In this document: piece by piece, positions 23,540 through 35,488 of the stretch
How the letters are laid out: every line of letters starts with the position of its first letter
Position numbering within the stretch: position 1 is the stretch's first letter
NCBI GenBank assembly: GCA_030704615.1
Contig: CM060734.1
Coordinates: 41,744,042 to 41,804,041 of the forward strand
From: Takakia lepidozioides
Taxonomy: Eukaryota; Streptophyta; Takakiopsida; Takakiales; Takakiaceae
Direction: 5' to 3'
Length of the DNA: 60,000 nt
Made by a program: the position numbers and the translations under genes
Notes under the pieces: model-generated
Told to the model about the DNA's origin: nothing
What the model saw: only the letters and a program-made list of their open reading frames with translations
Database searches by the model: none

Positions 23540-24172
23540 CTCGTGCAGGTTGTTCTTAGCAGGTCGCGTTTCAATCTATGCTCGCTCAGCTGCACCGTGA
23601 TGGTTCTCATGGACAATCCGACATTACCTGACTACAAACACAAGCAGCACACACAAGAGGTCCGTTTGGGTTCATGGTTTGTTAAATCCTCCATGGGTCA
23701 TGACACAAGGTCGACGACAATGTGGTGAGGGCACCTTCTTCTTCGACCTATTTCAGCCTGTTTTGCCCTCTCATCAGACTCGGCCCTGAATTTGCAGCAC
23801 GGAGCAGAGCTCGCATGAGTTTTTTACAGATCCTTCACGATGGTGGGACAATCACAATCGCAAGGTGTGGCTTTTTCTTAATGTAGGATGTGAAGAAGTT
23901 TGTCCGTCCTGCAAATGTGGGCTTTTGGCTCCTGTTAGTACCATGATTTGGTCTTCTCCCTGATGTTTACAAGGTTCTTGGGAGAGTCAGCTTGGTCTTA
24001 GCAGGTCGTGTTTCAATCTCTGCTCGCTTAGTTGCACCATGGTGGTTCTCATGGACCAATGCGATGTTTTTTTTTTTTCCCCTCAAGCACTAAGCCCCAC
24101 TAAGCCTTATCGCTGCTGCGTACTTAAGTCCTCGCTGATGTTTACAAGGTTCTTGGGAGAGTCAGCTTGGTC
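23540..24172. repeat. Dispersed repeat family, copies 4a-4c
   Basis: Copies of the first part of copy 1 (CTTAGCAGGTCGCGTTTCAA; CCTCCATGGGTCATGACA; CCTCTCATCAGACTCGGCC). The 5' portion TTCTTGGGAGAGTCAGCTTG appears again at about 23976 and 24150. CACTAAGCCC(TA)CTAAGCC triplets occur at 23485-23515 and 24088-24110. Confidence 0.65.
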
Positions 24173-24174
24173 CA

Positions 24175-24990
24175 GGGTATGCACGGCAGGGATGTGGGAT
24201 GGAGGCTTTGGAGACCTATGAGCAAATGATGGGGGAAGCACATCGTGTTTGTGTGCATTTGCAATGCTTGTGCAAGCCTGGCAGCCCTGGAGAAGGGCAA
24301 GAGGTGCATGGGGATATCATCAAAGCTGGAATTGTGCCAAATGTCAATCTGAACACTGCCCTGGCAGCTTTGGAAAAGGGGAAAGAGGTCCATGGCGTCA
24401 TCTTCAGAGCTGGAATTGTATCAGATGTCATTCTGAACAATACCCTGGTGAACATGTTTGCAAAATGTGGGTGCAGTAGGATGCAAAGGGAGTGTTTGAC
24501 ACTATGGCTGAACGAGATGTAGTGTCGTGGAGTGCGATGCTTGTAGGGTATGCACGGCAGGGACGTGGGATGGAGGCTTTGGAGAGCTATGAGCAGATGA
24601 TGGGGGAAGCACATCATGTTTGTATGCATTTGCAATGTGCGTGCAAGCCTGGCAGCCCTGGAGAAGGGCAAGAGGTGCATAGGGATATCATCAAAGCTGG
24701 AATTGTGCCAAATGTCAATCTGAACACTGCCCTGGCAGCTTTGGAAAAGGGGAAAGAGGTCCATGGCGACATCTTCAGAGTTGGAATTGTACCAGATGTC
24801 ATTCTGAACAAAACCCTGGTGAACGGTGTTTGCAAAATGTGGTGCATCTAGGATGCAAAGGGAGTGTTCGACACTATGGCTGAACGAGATGTGGTGTCAT
24901 GGAGTGTGATGCTTGCATGGTATGCACGGCAGGGATGTGGGATGGAGGCTTTGGAGAGCTAAGAGCAAATGATGGGGGAAGGGGGGGCAC
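24175..24990 (+). pseudogene. PPR debris in ~371-bp tandem copies
   Basis: Two near-identical units start at 24175 and 24546 and a third, short one at about 24918, all beginning GGTATGCACGGCAGGGA. Each unit splices together the same non-adjacent PPR pieces (GIVPNVNLNTALAALEKGKE), so the deletion joint predates the tandem amplification. Frameshifts and missing bases (for example the ...CGCSRMQREC region) break the reading frame in each. Confidence 0.75.
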
Positions 24991-25009
24991 CTTCTTCAAT
25001 AGCACAATG

Positions 25010-25253
25010 GCTACAAGTGGGTAGATGGTCAACTGGAAACAGCAATGGCAACAATGCAATTGATAGAACAAGGCCCACTGCTAATGAAGGTACCTTCTTC
25101 AACATATTTCACCCTGAATTCCCCTGCTATCAGAGTCGTCCCTAAGTATCCAAAAATAGGTAACAGACATGAGAAGAAGCTGTGGGATGAATACTTTTCT
25201 GACCCCCAGTAACTGGTGGGACAACCGAGGCAAAAAGGTGAATGCCTGTCAGA
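25010..25253. repeat. Dispersed repeat family, copy 5
   Basis: Contains GTGGGTAGATGGTCAACTGG, CACCCTGAATTCCCCTGCTA and AACTGGTGGGACAACCGAGG in the same order as copy 3. It joins LINE sequence at about 25300. Confidence 0.6.
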
Positions 25254-25560
25254 TTACAGAGTGTAGCAGATGCAATTGACCATAGGAACTAGTGTGATAA
25301 GTTCAGTTGGGTGCAATTGCACTCCCTTTCCTCTCTGCTTCTGTTTACTATTCAAAGGTAGGATTCCTGCCCTTAGTTTAAACTTCAGTCTGGTGCCGAG
25401 AGTGGGTAGACCCTTGACGTCATCCATGATGTCCTCCCCCATGTCACAGACTGGAAACAAGTCTAGGGAAGTTTTCTGCCTAACTTCATTTTCATCAGAC
25501 AATTTTCTGGAAACGGACATGGCTTTGGACACTACAACCTCTAAGTCAGTAGAATTGGGG
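25254..25560 (-). mobile_element. LINE 3'-end fragment A
   Basis: The minus frame contains GTRLKFKLRAGILPLNSKQK, the segment after the reverse transcriptase that leads to the zinc-finger-like tail of plant LINEs (compare RLKFNLRATG at 59100-59170). It is also colinear in DNA with 40990-41150. Confidence 0.65.
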
Positions 25561-25605
25561 CATTTGCTGGAACAACTCTAAAAGGAGAATGTTTGTCAGA
25601 TTACC

Positions 25606-26205
25606 ACATGTCATTCTGAACACTGCCCCTGCCCTGGTGGACATGTATGCCAAATGTGGGTGCATCGAGGATGCCAAGGGAGTGTTCAACACTATGGCTG
25701 AACGAGATGTGGTGTCGTGGAGTGCGATGCTTGCGGGGTATGCACAGCAGGGGTGCAAGATGGAGGCTCCAACCTATGAGCAAATGATGGGGGAAGGGGT
25801 GAAGCCCGCCGACATAAGGTTTGTGTGTGTTTGTAGTGTGTCTGGCCCTGGAAAAGGGCAAAGAGATCCCTGGTGACATGATCAAATCTGCAATTGTTCC
25901 AGATGTCATCCTGAACACTGCTCTGGTGGCCATGTATGCCAAATATGGTAGCATTGAGGATGCCAAGGGAGTGATCAACACTATGGCTGAATGAGATGTG
26001 GTGTTGTGGAATGTGATGCTTGCAGGGTGTGCAGAGCAGGGCGGTGGATGGGGCTTTGGAGACCTGAAAGCAAATGATGGGGGAAGGGGTGAAGTTCGAC
26101 CACATCATGTTTGTGTGCGTTTGCAGTGCGTGTGCAAGCCTGGCAGCCTTGGAAAAGGGCATCGGAGGTGCATGGTTGCATCACCAAAGCTGGAAATGTA
26201 CCACA
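25606..26205 (+). pseudogene. PPR debris, second block
   Basis: Reads VDMYAKCGCIEDAKGVFNTM, AERDVVSWSAMLAGYAQQG and EQMMGEGVKP, then after shifts ALVAMYAKYGSIEDAKGV, and again MMGEGVKFDHIMFVCVCSAC. At least three PPR units are present with stops (for example TGA after ...NTMAE near 25990) and frame changes. Confidence 0.75.
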
Positions 26206-26610
26206 TGGATCAATAACTACAAGAAACCTGCATGGGTAGATGATCAATTAGAAGCCGCAGGAGCAGCAGCACAATGATAAACTCAGGCACTGGTAATGAA
26301 GGCACCTTCTTCAACACACTTCACCCTGTTTTTCCCTCTTATCAGAATCAGCCCTAAATTTTCATGTTGAATTCTGCAAGTTGGCTGGTTGAGTGAGCCT
26401 TTGATAGTTTGGATCGTCTTTGACATGGTACTGCCAATGTGACAACAGGGAAGTATCCATAAACAGGTAACAGCTGAGACAAGGAGAAGCTGTGGAATGA
26501 ATACTTTTCTGGCCCCAGTCAATGGTGGGACAACCGAGGCAAAAAGGTGAATGCCTGTCAGATTACTAGATGTCATTCCGAACACTGTCTCTACCCTAGT
26601 GGACATGTAG
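26205..26610. repeat. Dispersed repeat family, copy 6
   Basis: Contains AACTACAAGAAACCTGCATG, GGTAGATGATCAATTAGAAG, GAATTCTGCAAGTTGGCTGG and AATGGTGGGACAACCGAGGC. It ends in a PPR scrap (...GTGGACATGTAGGCCAAATG) that is cut by LINE sequence at about 26615. Confidence 0.65.
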
Positions 26611-26619
26611 GCCAAATGT

Positions 26620-28400
26620 GCACAGAGGGCAATTTGGTGAGGGGTATACGGTTGGCCAAAAGGTGTGCTTGCGTTGGTGGCCCATGTACTGGGCGTATCG
26701 GAATTTAAGGGTTTGTCATATTTGTGCGTCTGATGCAGCTTTGGTGTGCCAAAAGTGGTTGGAGAGTTTGTGGTGGAGTACATCGGAGAGGGTCCATTTT
26801 TGGATATGCAATTTGGTATGGCTGAGAGAGGTAGAGGCCTGTTTATTGGCTTCTTTAGTCAGGGAAGTCAGAAGATTTCGGATGGGTCTGGACTTTGGGG
26901 GGCCAGGGATTGGGTGTATTAGCCAGAAGGGGTGAGTATGAGCGATGTGTATGGGGTCATTTGAGGGTTCAACTGGAGGTTGGGAGGCACCCAGTTGGGC
27001 GAGTAGGTTAGCCTCCTCGTTGCCGTGGATACCTGTGTATGAACGAACTTTGAGAAAATGAAGAGGCTGATTGATGGAGATGGCTAGGTTGATAATGGCG
27101 GTGATAAGGTTTCGGTCGGGGTGGTGGAGGTGGGAGGAGGGATAAGCCAAGCGGTTGCGAAGAATAAAGAGAGAATTTAGGCTAGAGGTAGTATGGGGGG
27201 TGGGAACGAGGTTAGTTGTGACAGAGCTTCAAAAATGGCCATAAATTCGGCGCGGAGTATGGTCGCAGGGCCTGGGAGGCGATGAGCGGTTCCTTTGTTA
27301 GTAGCGGCATGGTAGGCGCCATATCCGGCGCGGGAACCAGATTGGGAGCCGTCTGTGTAATGGGAATGGAGGGGAAGGTTTTTAGGGGAAATGGGCCCAA
27401 GGTGAACCGGGGGGGCATTGTGGGAGATAGTATGAGTGGGGTTGGGGCGGGGGGGGGGGGGGGCGCTAAGGTGCATGCTTTTAGCTTAGTGGGTGGTCTG
27501 GCGGTAGGGTTGCATGTTGGAGGATGTGAGTATGGGGTGAGTAACATGCTATGGGTATCGGAAAGTAGACGAGTGAGATGCACGGGGAAATCGGTGGGTA
27601 CGGGGGGGCATGAGATAGCTTGGACAAGGAGAATTAGGGTCAGAGTAGTTTCTTTGTGGCGGAGGTATTTTGGGAATGGTGGGTTGTCTGTGTAGTGAAG
27701 ATGGTTGGGTTCAATAGCGGCTAATGGTATCACTTCTGGGGGAAGTTGTAGAAGGGTGTGTTGGTGGTCAGGTGAGTTTTGTTGTGTAAGAATGAGAGTA
27801 GTGGAGGCGAATGAAGAGGAGTGGGCGGCGAGGCGTGCCCATAGAAGAGCTTCATGCGTGAGGGGCCCGGGAGGTGGGTGCGCAAGGCCATCTCCTGACC
27901 AAGAGTGTCGAGTAGCGGGGCCGAAGGCTCCGATTACACAGTCTCAGGGCTGCGGGCTGGCGTAAGAAGAAAGCTCAAGGGGGCATGTAAGTGGGCTGGA
28001 GTAGTAGGAGTGGGTAAGCTGGAATGTAGAGATAAGGAATTTGAGGATGTCAGAGGATATAGTGCTATGGGTATATGCTTGAGCTAGTTTGTCGGGGGTG
28101 TGGGGTTTTTTGGTGGGGGTATTGCGTAAATATCGGTCAACAAGCCAGCAGACCTCAGTGGCGAAGTCTTGTTTTGGGGGCTGTAGGGAGGTGGCGTTAG
28201 TTGAGGAGGCGTTATATCTGTCCCAAAGCCAGGCAAGCCTGACATTTGAGATGGAGCCGGTGAAGTGACCCTTAAGTGTGTAGATATGGAATGTCCAACG
28301 CCTAGGGCAGATAATGGGGGAGATTTGGTCAATATCTTTGTCGGGGTTGCATTCATAGATATGTATATGTATATGTGGGGCGTTCAAGGGGGTACGGATG
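26620..28400 (-). mobile_element. LINE-type retroelement remnant with RNase H domain
   Basis: Minus-strand frames in succession: 28387-27944 (CPRRWTFHIYTLKGHFTGSI, DRYNASSTN, VCWLVDRYL), 27733-27212, 27476-27177 and 27150-26716. RNase H signatures are HYTDGSQSGSRAGYGAY, ILRAEFMAIFEAL and RSYTGIHGNEEANLLAQLG; the last normally ends NEEAD. A run of about 15 G near 27450 coincides with a frame change. The order, RNase H then a C-terminal tail, fits a LINE with an RNase H domain. The reverse transcriptase core is absent. Confidence 0.7.
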
Positions 28401-28464
28401 TATTGAACGTCTATTGGTTGGATTTGAGATACATGATGTTGGTGGGTGTATGTTAAGTACTAAT

Positions 28465-29560
28465 ACACACTAAGTTGTAGCGAGTGCGAGTCTTCCGACA
28501 TGTATGCTCACCATTTCTGCCTTCAACCCAAGCCCTAAACCCTCGTCGAAAACCCTAAGCAAAACCTTACGCCATTGTTACGTCTAAACTCTTACCATTC
28601 CCCTGTAAATGGGAATGAAGTATCCATACCATAACCATAACTATTATGGTTATTCAAATCTCTTCGTCCTTCACGTTGCGCAAGGTTTTGCTTTTGATTT
28701 GGATTGACATGCAGTTACTTTTTTTTATCGAACTTTGCTTTCTATGTATCTTAATACCAGGTTCCAAGGACGAGTCTTTCATTTAAATACTTGTCCGATG
28801 CAATGACTACACTTCCATAATATTAGGTTCTTCATTTTTATTTTGCTCACTACCTTACCAACAACACTAAGTTGTAGCGAGTGCGAGTCTTCCGGTATGT
28901 ATGTCACCATTTCTGCCTTCAACCCAAGCCCTAAACCCTTGTCGGGAACCCTAATTGTTACGTCTAAACCCTTACCCTTCCCCTGTAAATGGGAATGAAG
29001 TATCCATACCATAACCATATGTATCTTAACACCAGGTTCCAAGGACGAATCCTCAATCTAAATACTTCTCTGGCCCAATGACGCTTCCATAATATTTGTT
29101 TCTCCATTTATTATTATTTTATTTTATCTTACTAACACACACCAAGCTCTAGCAAGTGTGAGTCTTCCATATTTGTTTGTCCAATAGTGTTCTTAAACCC
29201 AAACCGAAAACCCTACTTTTACCATCACCCCTAAACCATTAATCTTACAATAAACCAATAACTTTAGTGTACTATCCTAGTTACACTCCAAACCTTATTG
29301 TACTACCATGTTACCTCTTCTCAATGTTTCATGCTCTTTTAATATTTTCTTTTGTTGGTTAAGGTGTGATAGAATGATTACAGGGATATCAAATTTCTCA
29401 ACCATTTCTTAATTCTACCGAGTGTGAGTCCATCATATTTGTTTGTCCTTTTGTACCCTAAACCCTTACCCTTACTATAAACCCAAACCTTATTACACTT
29501 CTCTCTAGTTACACCCCAAACCTTATTGTACTACCTTGATACCTCTTCCGAATGTTTCAT
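28465..29560. repeat. Degenerate tandem repeat with telomere-like CCCTAAA
   Basis: Four or more units of roughly 270-400 bases. Each starts with a variant of GCGAGTGCGAGTCTTCC (at 28482, 28877; diverged GCAAGTGTGAGTCTTCC at 29152; ACCGAGTGTGAGTCCATC at 29417). Each is followed by CCCTAAACCCT-like motifs matching the plant telomere repeat. The first two units are almost identical. Confidence 0.7.
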
Positions 29561-29599
29561 GCTATTTTAATATTTTACTGCCCTTGTCACATCCAAAAC

Positions 29600-30660
29600 A
29601 TGATTCACTCCAATGGCGTGGTATGTGAACATTGTGCTTGATATGAAGATTCAATCAATAAAATTACTAGCAAGTTGTATCGAATCTAGTAGAGTAGGAG
29701 TCTGGCCCATGTTCGATGCGACCCATTTGTTTATCGTGATCCTACAATGGAATATTATTTTATTCGACTTCCAAGTGGACGTTCAATGAATTGTTCAATA
29801 GTGCTACTTCACATTGAGCACTTCAATGTCAAATGAACCTCTTATATGACACATTTTGAAACAAGTATGACATCACCTGAAATTTCACAAAGTTTAATCA
29901 CACATTACACCATGATATTATTAATATTTCAATTAATTTTAATGCAAATATATATTAAGTTTAGTCCGGATTTGAGCCAAAAGTCCAGAATTAATTAAAA
30001 TAGTGTTGTTTCTTCATGATGGGCTTCTTGAACCTCATCATCATGGCAATTTGGGTGTCTCCGCATTGTTATTTTTTTCCCTAAATAATTCAAAAAAATG
30101 GCGCTAACTATGTCCATCAACCATCCATATTGAATCTTGCTTACACTTTCCTTCCTATTTTTTTGCACCCGGTCTCTTGCCCAAACCCTCTTCCGCCGGT
30201 TCCATTCCCTCCTTTTCTAAATCTTGAATTATCCTCTAATCCTCACAGCCCACACAAGCTTGGGGGGTTTATATATGGAAAACACTAGCATCCATAACAT
30301 ATAAGACTCCTTGCCTTTGTTTTTTCAAGATATGAATTGGATCCACCTGAGTGTTCAAGTCCATGTAAAATATTAAATATTCTAGCATACTTACATGCCG
30401 CATTGACGGCCATGGTCTTCATCTACCAATTTTTACTTAAAGTATGATCAAGCCAGTAGTATTGGTTTTTTGAGAGTATTAACTTAGTCTCGAAGTGAAC
30501 CAGTAGTCGCAACATTCATACGGGCTACTGGAGAGTGGCAATACTTCTCTGAACCAATCAATTCGTCTTATTGTAGTCAAGGATGTATGTGCAATAGGAA
30601 TCACACTTGGCCATAAGGCTATGGATGCTTAATCAGAGCAAAACTTACGGTTTGTTTAGA
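29600..30660. other. AT-rich intergenic DNA, nothing identified
   Basis: No open frame with domain resemblance and no clear repeat ends. It would contain the 3' flank of the BAHD gene at its right end. Confidence 0.4.
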
Positions 30661-30676
30661 GTAGTTGGAATTTGTA

Positions 30677-32527
30677 CTATCTCCACCTAAGTGTGACAGC
30701 AGTGAGACCCGATACACACGAGATGAAGTCTTCATCTTCCTGCAATCTCTTGGAAACGTCGGGAGGCAATGTGAAGACCATTTCGATTGTGCCGTCGCTA
30801 CGCTTTGGTCTCCAGTAAATCAAAGCACAGGGAGCCATCTCGTACATGAAAGGATAGTAAAACGCGGGGCCCCACCCGAAGTCAGAGTGTTCAAGACTTG
30901 GGAAACGAATCGAACCAGCTGTACTCACATCCGTCAAAGGTCGGGCATCCAGGAGGAAGATCCATTCTTTTTTTCCTTTCTCCATCCTGGTCAAAAGAGA
31001 CCTAATGTGTTCACTAGTCAAATCTGCAATTGACTTGTGCAGCAGGTTTGCAGCATATGAAATTCCATTTCCCAAAAGGTTTCTCACAGTGGTGACTGCC
31101 ACCGCTTCGAGGATTGCATTTCCAAAATAATTCTGAGGAAGCTCTGGCCACCGTTTTCTGCAATCAACAGTATTGAAGTATCGAGTCTCCTCCATATCTC
31201 CAAGCAATCGAGCCCGGGTAATGGCCCTCCAGACATGCGCACTGATCACTACATAAGTACTGAACGTAGACCCATCTGGTACCTCCTCCAATGCTTTAGC
31301 TTTGAGCTTCTTCTGCATTGGTAGATCAAAAAGAATGTGCAGAGTTGTTGCGTCCGGGGCTGCCACTGCATTAGGACCTGTTGAAGTGGGGACATAAGGA
31401 TTACCCATCAATGGTAATTTCTCAAGAAAAGACTCCGAACTCAGGGTTTCGGGGTCTGAGTTGGCCACTGACTCTGATGCCAATTTGATTACATTCGCTC
31501 GTGAGCTCAAACTGGGAGGAAGGGAGATCGGTTCCCCACGAGCAGCCTCTGCCCACGACTTCATAAATTGCCACACCGTTGCTCCATCTGCAATTGCATG
31601 GAAGTAGGCATAGCCGATTGCATAGCCGCCGCACTTGAGATGGGTGACCTGCATATTTCAAAGAGAGTGGATTTCACGCATAAACTCGAATTGGGTCACA
31701 TCTGCATTGAAGATTGCTAAGCTAATTATACATACTATTAATTGCACACAATCATCACCTTGACATCTAAAATAAAAACTATGAAGTGATGCGGAGATGT
31801 GTACAGGAAGCTGACCTGGGCACCGAAGAGAGGGCCGCTACAAGTTCCCAAGTCCTGAAATTTGAAGGGAATTGCTTGAGCAAAGCGTTGATAGGTGGAA
31901 GCCATGTGGTAATTCTTCAGCTCCCGCACAGAGATAGGAGCTGAAGCCTCAATAAACTCCACCCCTGCGTTGTTACAGTTGATGACTGCCTCCCCATCTT
32001 CCTCCTGTACAAGCCTTCCTGCACAAGATTAACCGCGGTCTCCCCTGCGTTGTTAACGAGCCTTTCCGAAGTCAATAGCGAAGCTGGTATGAGAGTCTAC
32101 TAGTTAGTAAATCGTACAAACTGATTCTCTCCGCCTTGTCATCGCTGAGCTCAAGGTAGTATGTGGCCTGTTTTCCAGTGGTCCTTGCCATGAAATGTTA
32201 GGAGATGGTGCAGCTGAGACATCATTTCTTTGTCCAGGTACCTTCTTTGCAGCAGAAAAGGTTCCGAAGGTAAGGATCAGCAGTACCTGCAAATGGGTAG
32301 TACTCTGCCAAAGCTCTTGAGAGACTCTCCCTTAGTGTTTCATTGACCTGCTCCACAATGAGCTGGTCTTCATGGGCCTTTGCGTCGAACAGGAAGAGAC
32401 GTCTCATGGGAGGAAATTTTAGCATGCGGAGATCAAAGCCGGTAAGTGGCAACCGCTGGAACTCTTGGCTAGGACGAGGCGTTGGAGCCACCAAGGTTGT
32501 CGATAGGATAGTCACTTCCACTTCCAT
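30677..32527 (-). CDS. BAHD-family acyltransferase
   Basis: Three exons join in frame: 32527-32287, 32018-31816, 31648-30677, giving 471 aa, the normal BAHD size. These cytosolic enzymes move an acyl group from acyl-CoA to an alcohol or amine (hydroxycinnamoyl esters and amides, wax or suberin feruloylation). Seen: the catalytic HAIAD (HxxxD) at 165-169 and the structural DFGWG at 404-408, both perfect. The start is ATG at 32527 because the frame upstream begins at a GTG. Introns are GT-AG with acceptors ttgtgcag and atatgcag. The acceptor substrate cannot be told from sequence; the N-terminus resembles HCT or omega-hydroxyacid feruloyl transferases only generally. A second, broken copy lies at 35141-38567. 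Confidence 0.9.
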
Positions 32528-35140
32528 TTTTGTTTTCGTCGACTCCACCGTGCCCTCTCCAGTCCTCGAATTAAGTTTGTGGACTCAGTGAGCTAGGTGC
32601 AAAGTTGCACAGGAATCTAGAGTCAAAGAATAAGAAACTGATTGAAGCTCATGTATGACAATCCTGAAATTCATGAACTTTAGCGGGAAGACGATATTAC
32701 CGCACACACCCACCTGTTCAACCACCTAGATGCATCCAGAGAAACTAGTAAGGCAGATCCATGCAGCACAGTGCAGTTTCCATTGTCAAAGGCAACAACC
32801 CCAGGAACCCCCAGGAAGAACATACTTTAGCGCAGCGCAGTTTCCCTTGTCGAGAGAGATGGTGAAGTTGTGGTGCGGTAGATCCCCTTGAGCATGTTTT
32901 GTAACGTGCTCTCGATCCCTCAAGTCCTGCGCACATGGAAAATGCATGGCGGATCGGCTTCAAAAAAGGGCTGCGGGTCAGCCATTGACACCGCACTGAT
33001 ACCAGCTCGGTCGCTCCCATAAGATAAGATAAACATCTGAGCTCACATAAGATAAACACTCATGAGTGGCTAGCCGGTATCGCTCCTCTTTGTAAATAGC
33101 AAATTCTAGGACTGACTCATGTCTATGACCTTGGGGAATTGCTTGATGGTCAAATCAAAGGGGAGACTTCTTTGGGGAGAGGAGGAGCAATCGCTTGGGA
33201 TATGGGTAGGTGCCAAATTTGTTTGTGGGCAATTTGTAGCAAGAAGAGAGCTAAAGGCCCTCTTACACCAACAATCATCGACAATTGACTATTTTGGATG
33301 AGTGGTCGCGTTCATGACCTTCCAAATATAACCCTAGCATTGATTCCCTCTCCATGATTAAGGTCATGGAGTTTGCTTGCCACGTACGTCTCTAAGTTAG
33401 TCTCTACCGTTCACTGTTATATGTGCACAGCAACGTGCAAGCTAACACATTCTCTTTAGCCCAGTGGTTGGGTATTTGTGCCTCTGCATATCCTGGATCA
33501 CAATGACCTTTCCAATGAAAAGCTTCTCCATTTTCTTGGTAAAGAGCCTGATTTATGCTACAAGCTGTTTTGGTTTTTGAATAGTTTATCTGGAACGAGT
33601 GACAAAGAAGATGGCACTGTGTTATTCAGAGCTGGTATGCATTAACACTCCCTATTGTAAAGCTTACTACTTACTGTGATGAGGGCAGTGACTGTGGTGG
33701 AAAGGAAAGAGACGACCGGTATGCTGCGGTGGGTGAGTCGCTGATGGGTAGCTGATCAGCCTTGCTCGCATCCTCATGGGCGTTCTACTTGAGGGATGAT
33801 TCGGCCTTGGGAGCAGGGGCGAGGCCTGCTGACAGGCGGACTGCTTTACTCTAGACACAATTGCTTCAAAAAATCTAGGAGCTCGACCACCGACTTGGGT
33901 GGCGCTCTCTCCGGGCAGCAAGCAGTCATCACCCATCTCCAGGTTCTTTTCCTATTGAACACCTGGACCCACTTCGGGCAGATTAGCTTTAACTGCAGAG
34001 CGATTTAAAGGATTGTCCAAAAGGAAGCTATCATGAAGGCCAACCGATATGATGAACAGAGGCAACGATTACAATACAGAATATCCTCATCGTCCTCTTC
34101 TCCTCTGCAATTTTGTTTCTCTATCAGCCCACACTGTCTTGCATGTACGGGAATTGCTCTTTCCCCAAGGCAGACCGGTTGAATGTACAAATTAATGTCA
34201 CTCATCATGTTGGCCTGCAGAGGGATCTGCCTGCAGCGTATAGGAAAAAATCTAAGATGGAGCATGGGAGTGTGACCAATCTGCGGAGGTGTAAGGTTGA
34301 CACCTCCAAAGTGGTGGATGCTCTACTACCATGGAGTAGTCCCCCCTACATGGGACCGAGATCTACAGACCTCCTACACACACCTGAGGAGAAACTGTGT
34401 AAACATGGCACCGGCGGGTGGAGCGATGGACCCATGCCACGGGACTGTCCTCCCCTCCTTACCACGTAGCGAGGTATTCTCCTCCTCCACTCATCCATTC
34501 TGTTTCAATCCAGATTTCTCTCAAGGACACCTTACTCAGAACATATACGGATTATCGATGCTGTAGTGCTGCTAGAAAAGTCATTGCTGCCTCCTGCACA
34601 TCTTCCAGATGTGATTACCTTGCAAGTCTTGTGTATTAACAACTCCCCTCCAAGATTATGCTACGAAGTCCTCTCTCATAACCCTCTCTCTCAGTATACC
34701 CATCAGTAACACCAAATAAACTGTGCTATCTCACCATCACCTCTACCTCACAGACTCTGCACAACATAATTATATCTATGATCACTCTATACTACATCCA
34801 TCTCGATCTCCAAAATATGACCTCATCAAATCGGAAGTCTTTGACCTGCAACTTACATTACTGGCCCATGCAAGCAATACCCTCAATATAATCCAGGCTG
34901 TCCTATCTATTACAATGCTATCCACACCACTCCGCAGAGACATCATGGACTTGCTCCCAAACTGGATAGTCAATATACAAATTTCAGCTACAATTCTCCC
35001 CACAGCGTACTGCTCCAAGCATGAATACATTGTTGATATGCATACTGGCACCGTCGGAACAAAAAACCGGCCACCACAGGCCACACTCCATGGAGATATA
35101 TATCCGGACCATAATGCTAATCCGAGCAACACTTGGGTTT
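32528..35140. other. Intergenic, no supported gene
   Basis: Bases 32640-32890 are the BAHD promoter side and are duplicated, inverted, at about 36940-37130. Small open frames around 33670-34640 show no family resemblance. Confidence 0.45.
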
Positions 35141-35467
35141 TATCTAGAGTAGTTGGAATTTGTAAGTGCCGTCGCTATGCTTTGGCCTCCAGTAGATCAG
35201 AGCACAACGAGTCATCTTGTACATACATGAAAGGATAGAAAAACGGGGGGCTCCATCCGAAGTCAGAGTGTTCAAGACTTGGGAAATGAATCGAACCAGC
35301 TGTACTCACATCCGTCAAAGGTCGGGCATCCAGGAGAAAGATCCATTTTCCTTTTCCTTTCTCCATCATGGTCAAAAGAGACCTAATGTGTTCACTAGTC
35401 AAATCTGCAATTGACTTGTGCAGCAGGTTTGCAGCATATGAAATTCCATTTCCCAAAAGCTTTCTCA
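35141..35467 (-). pseudogene. BAHD second copy, C-terminal piece
   Basis: Nearly identical to part of exon 3 of the intact gene: GNGISYAANLLHKSIADL, LDARPLTDVSTAG, then HSDFGWSPPFFYPFMY, where DFGWG has become DFGWS. It is followed by a deletion and the flank TAGAGTAGTTGGAATTTGTA, shared with 30657-30676. Homology stops abruptly at about 35467, next to a topoisomerase II exon on the opposite strand. Confidence 0.8.
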
Positions 35468-35488
35468 TTGTCTCTGTGTGTGCTGCAG

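Noticed and set aside
27282-27695. 137-codon plus-strand Gly-rich frame
   Set aside because: Antisense shadow of the Pro-rich LINE remnant; glycine codons are complements of proline codons.
33667-34640. Several 60-118-codon frames
   Set aside because: No conserved motif, no splice-consistent partners, and mutually overlapping in different frames.
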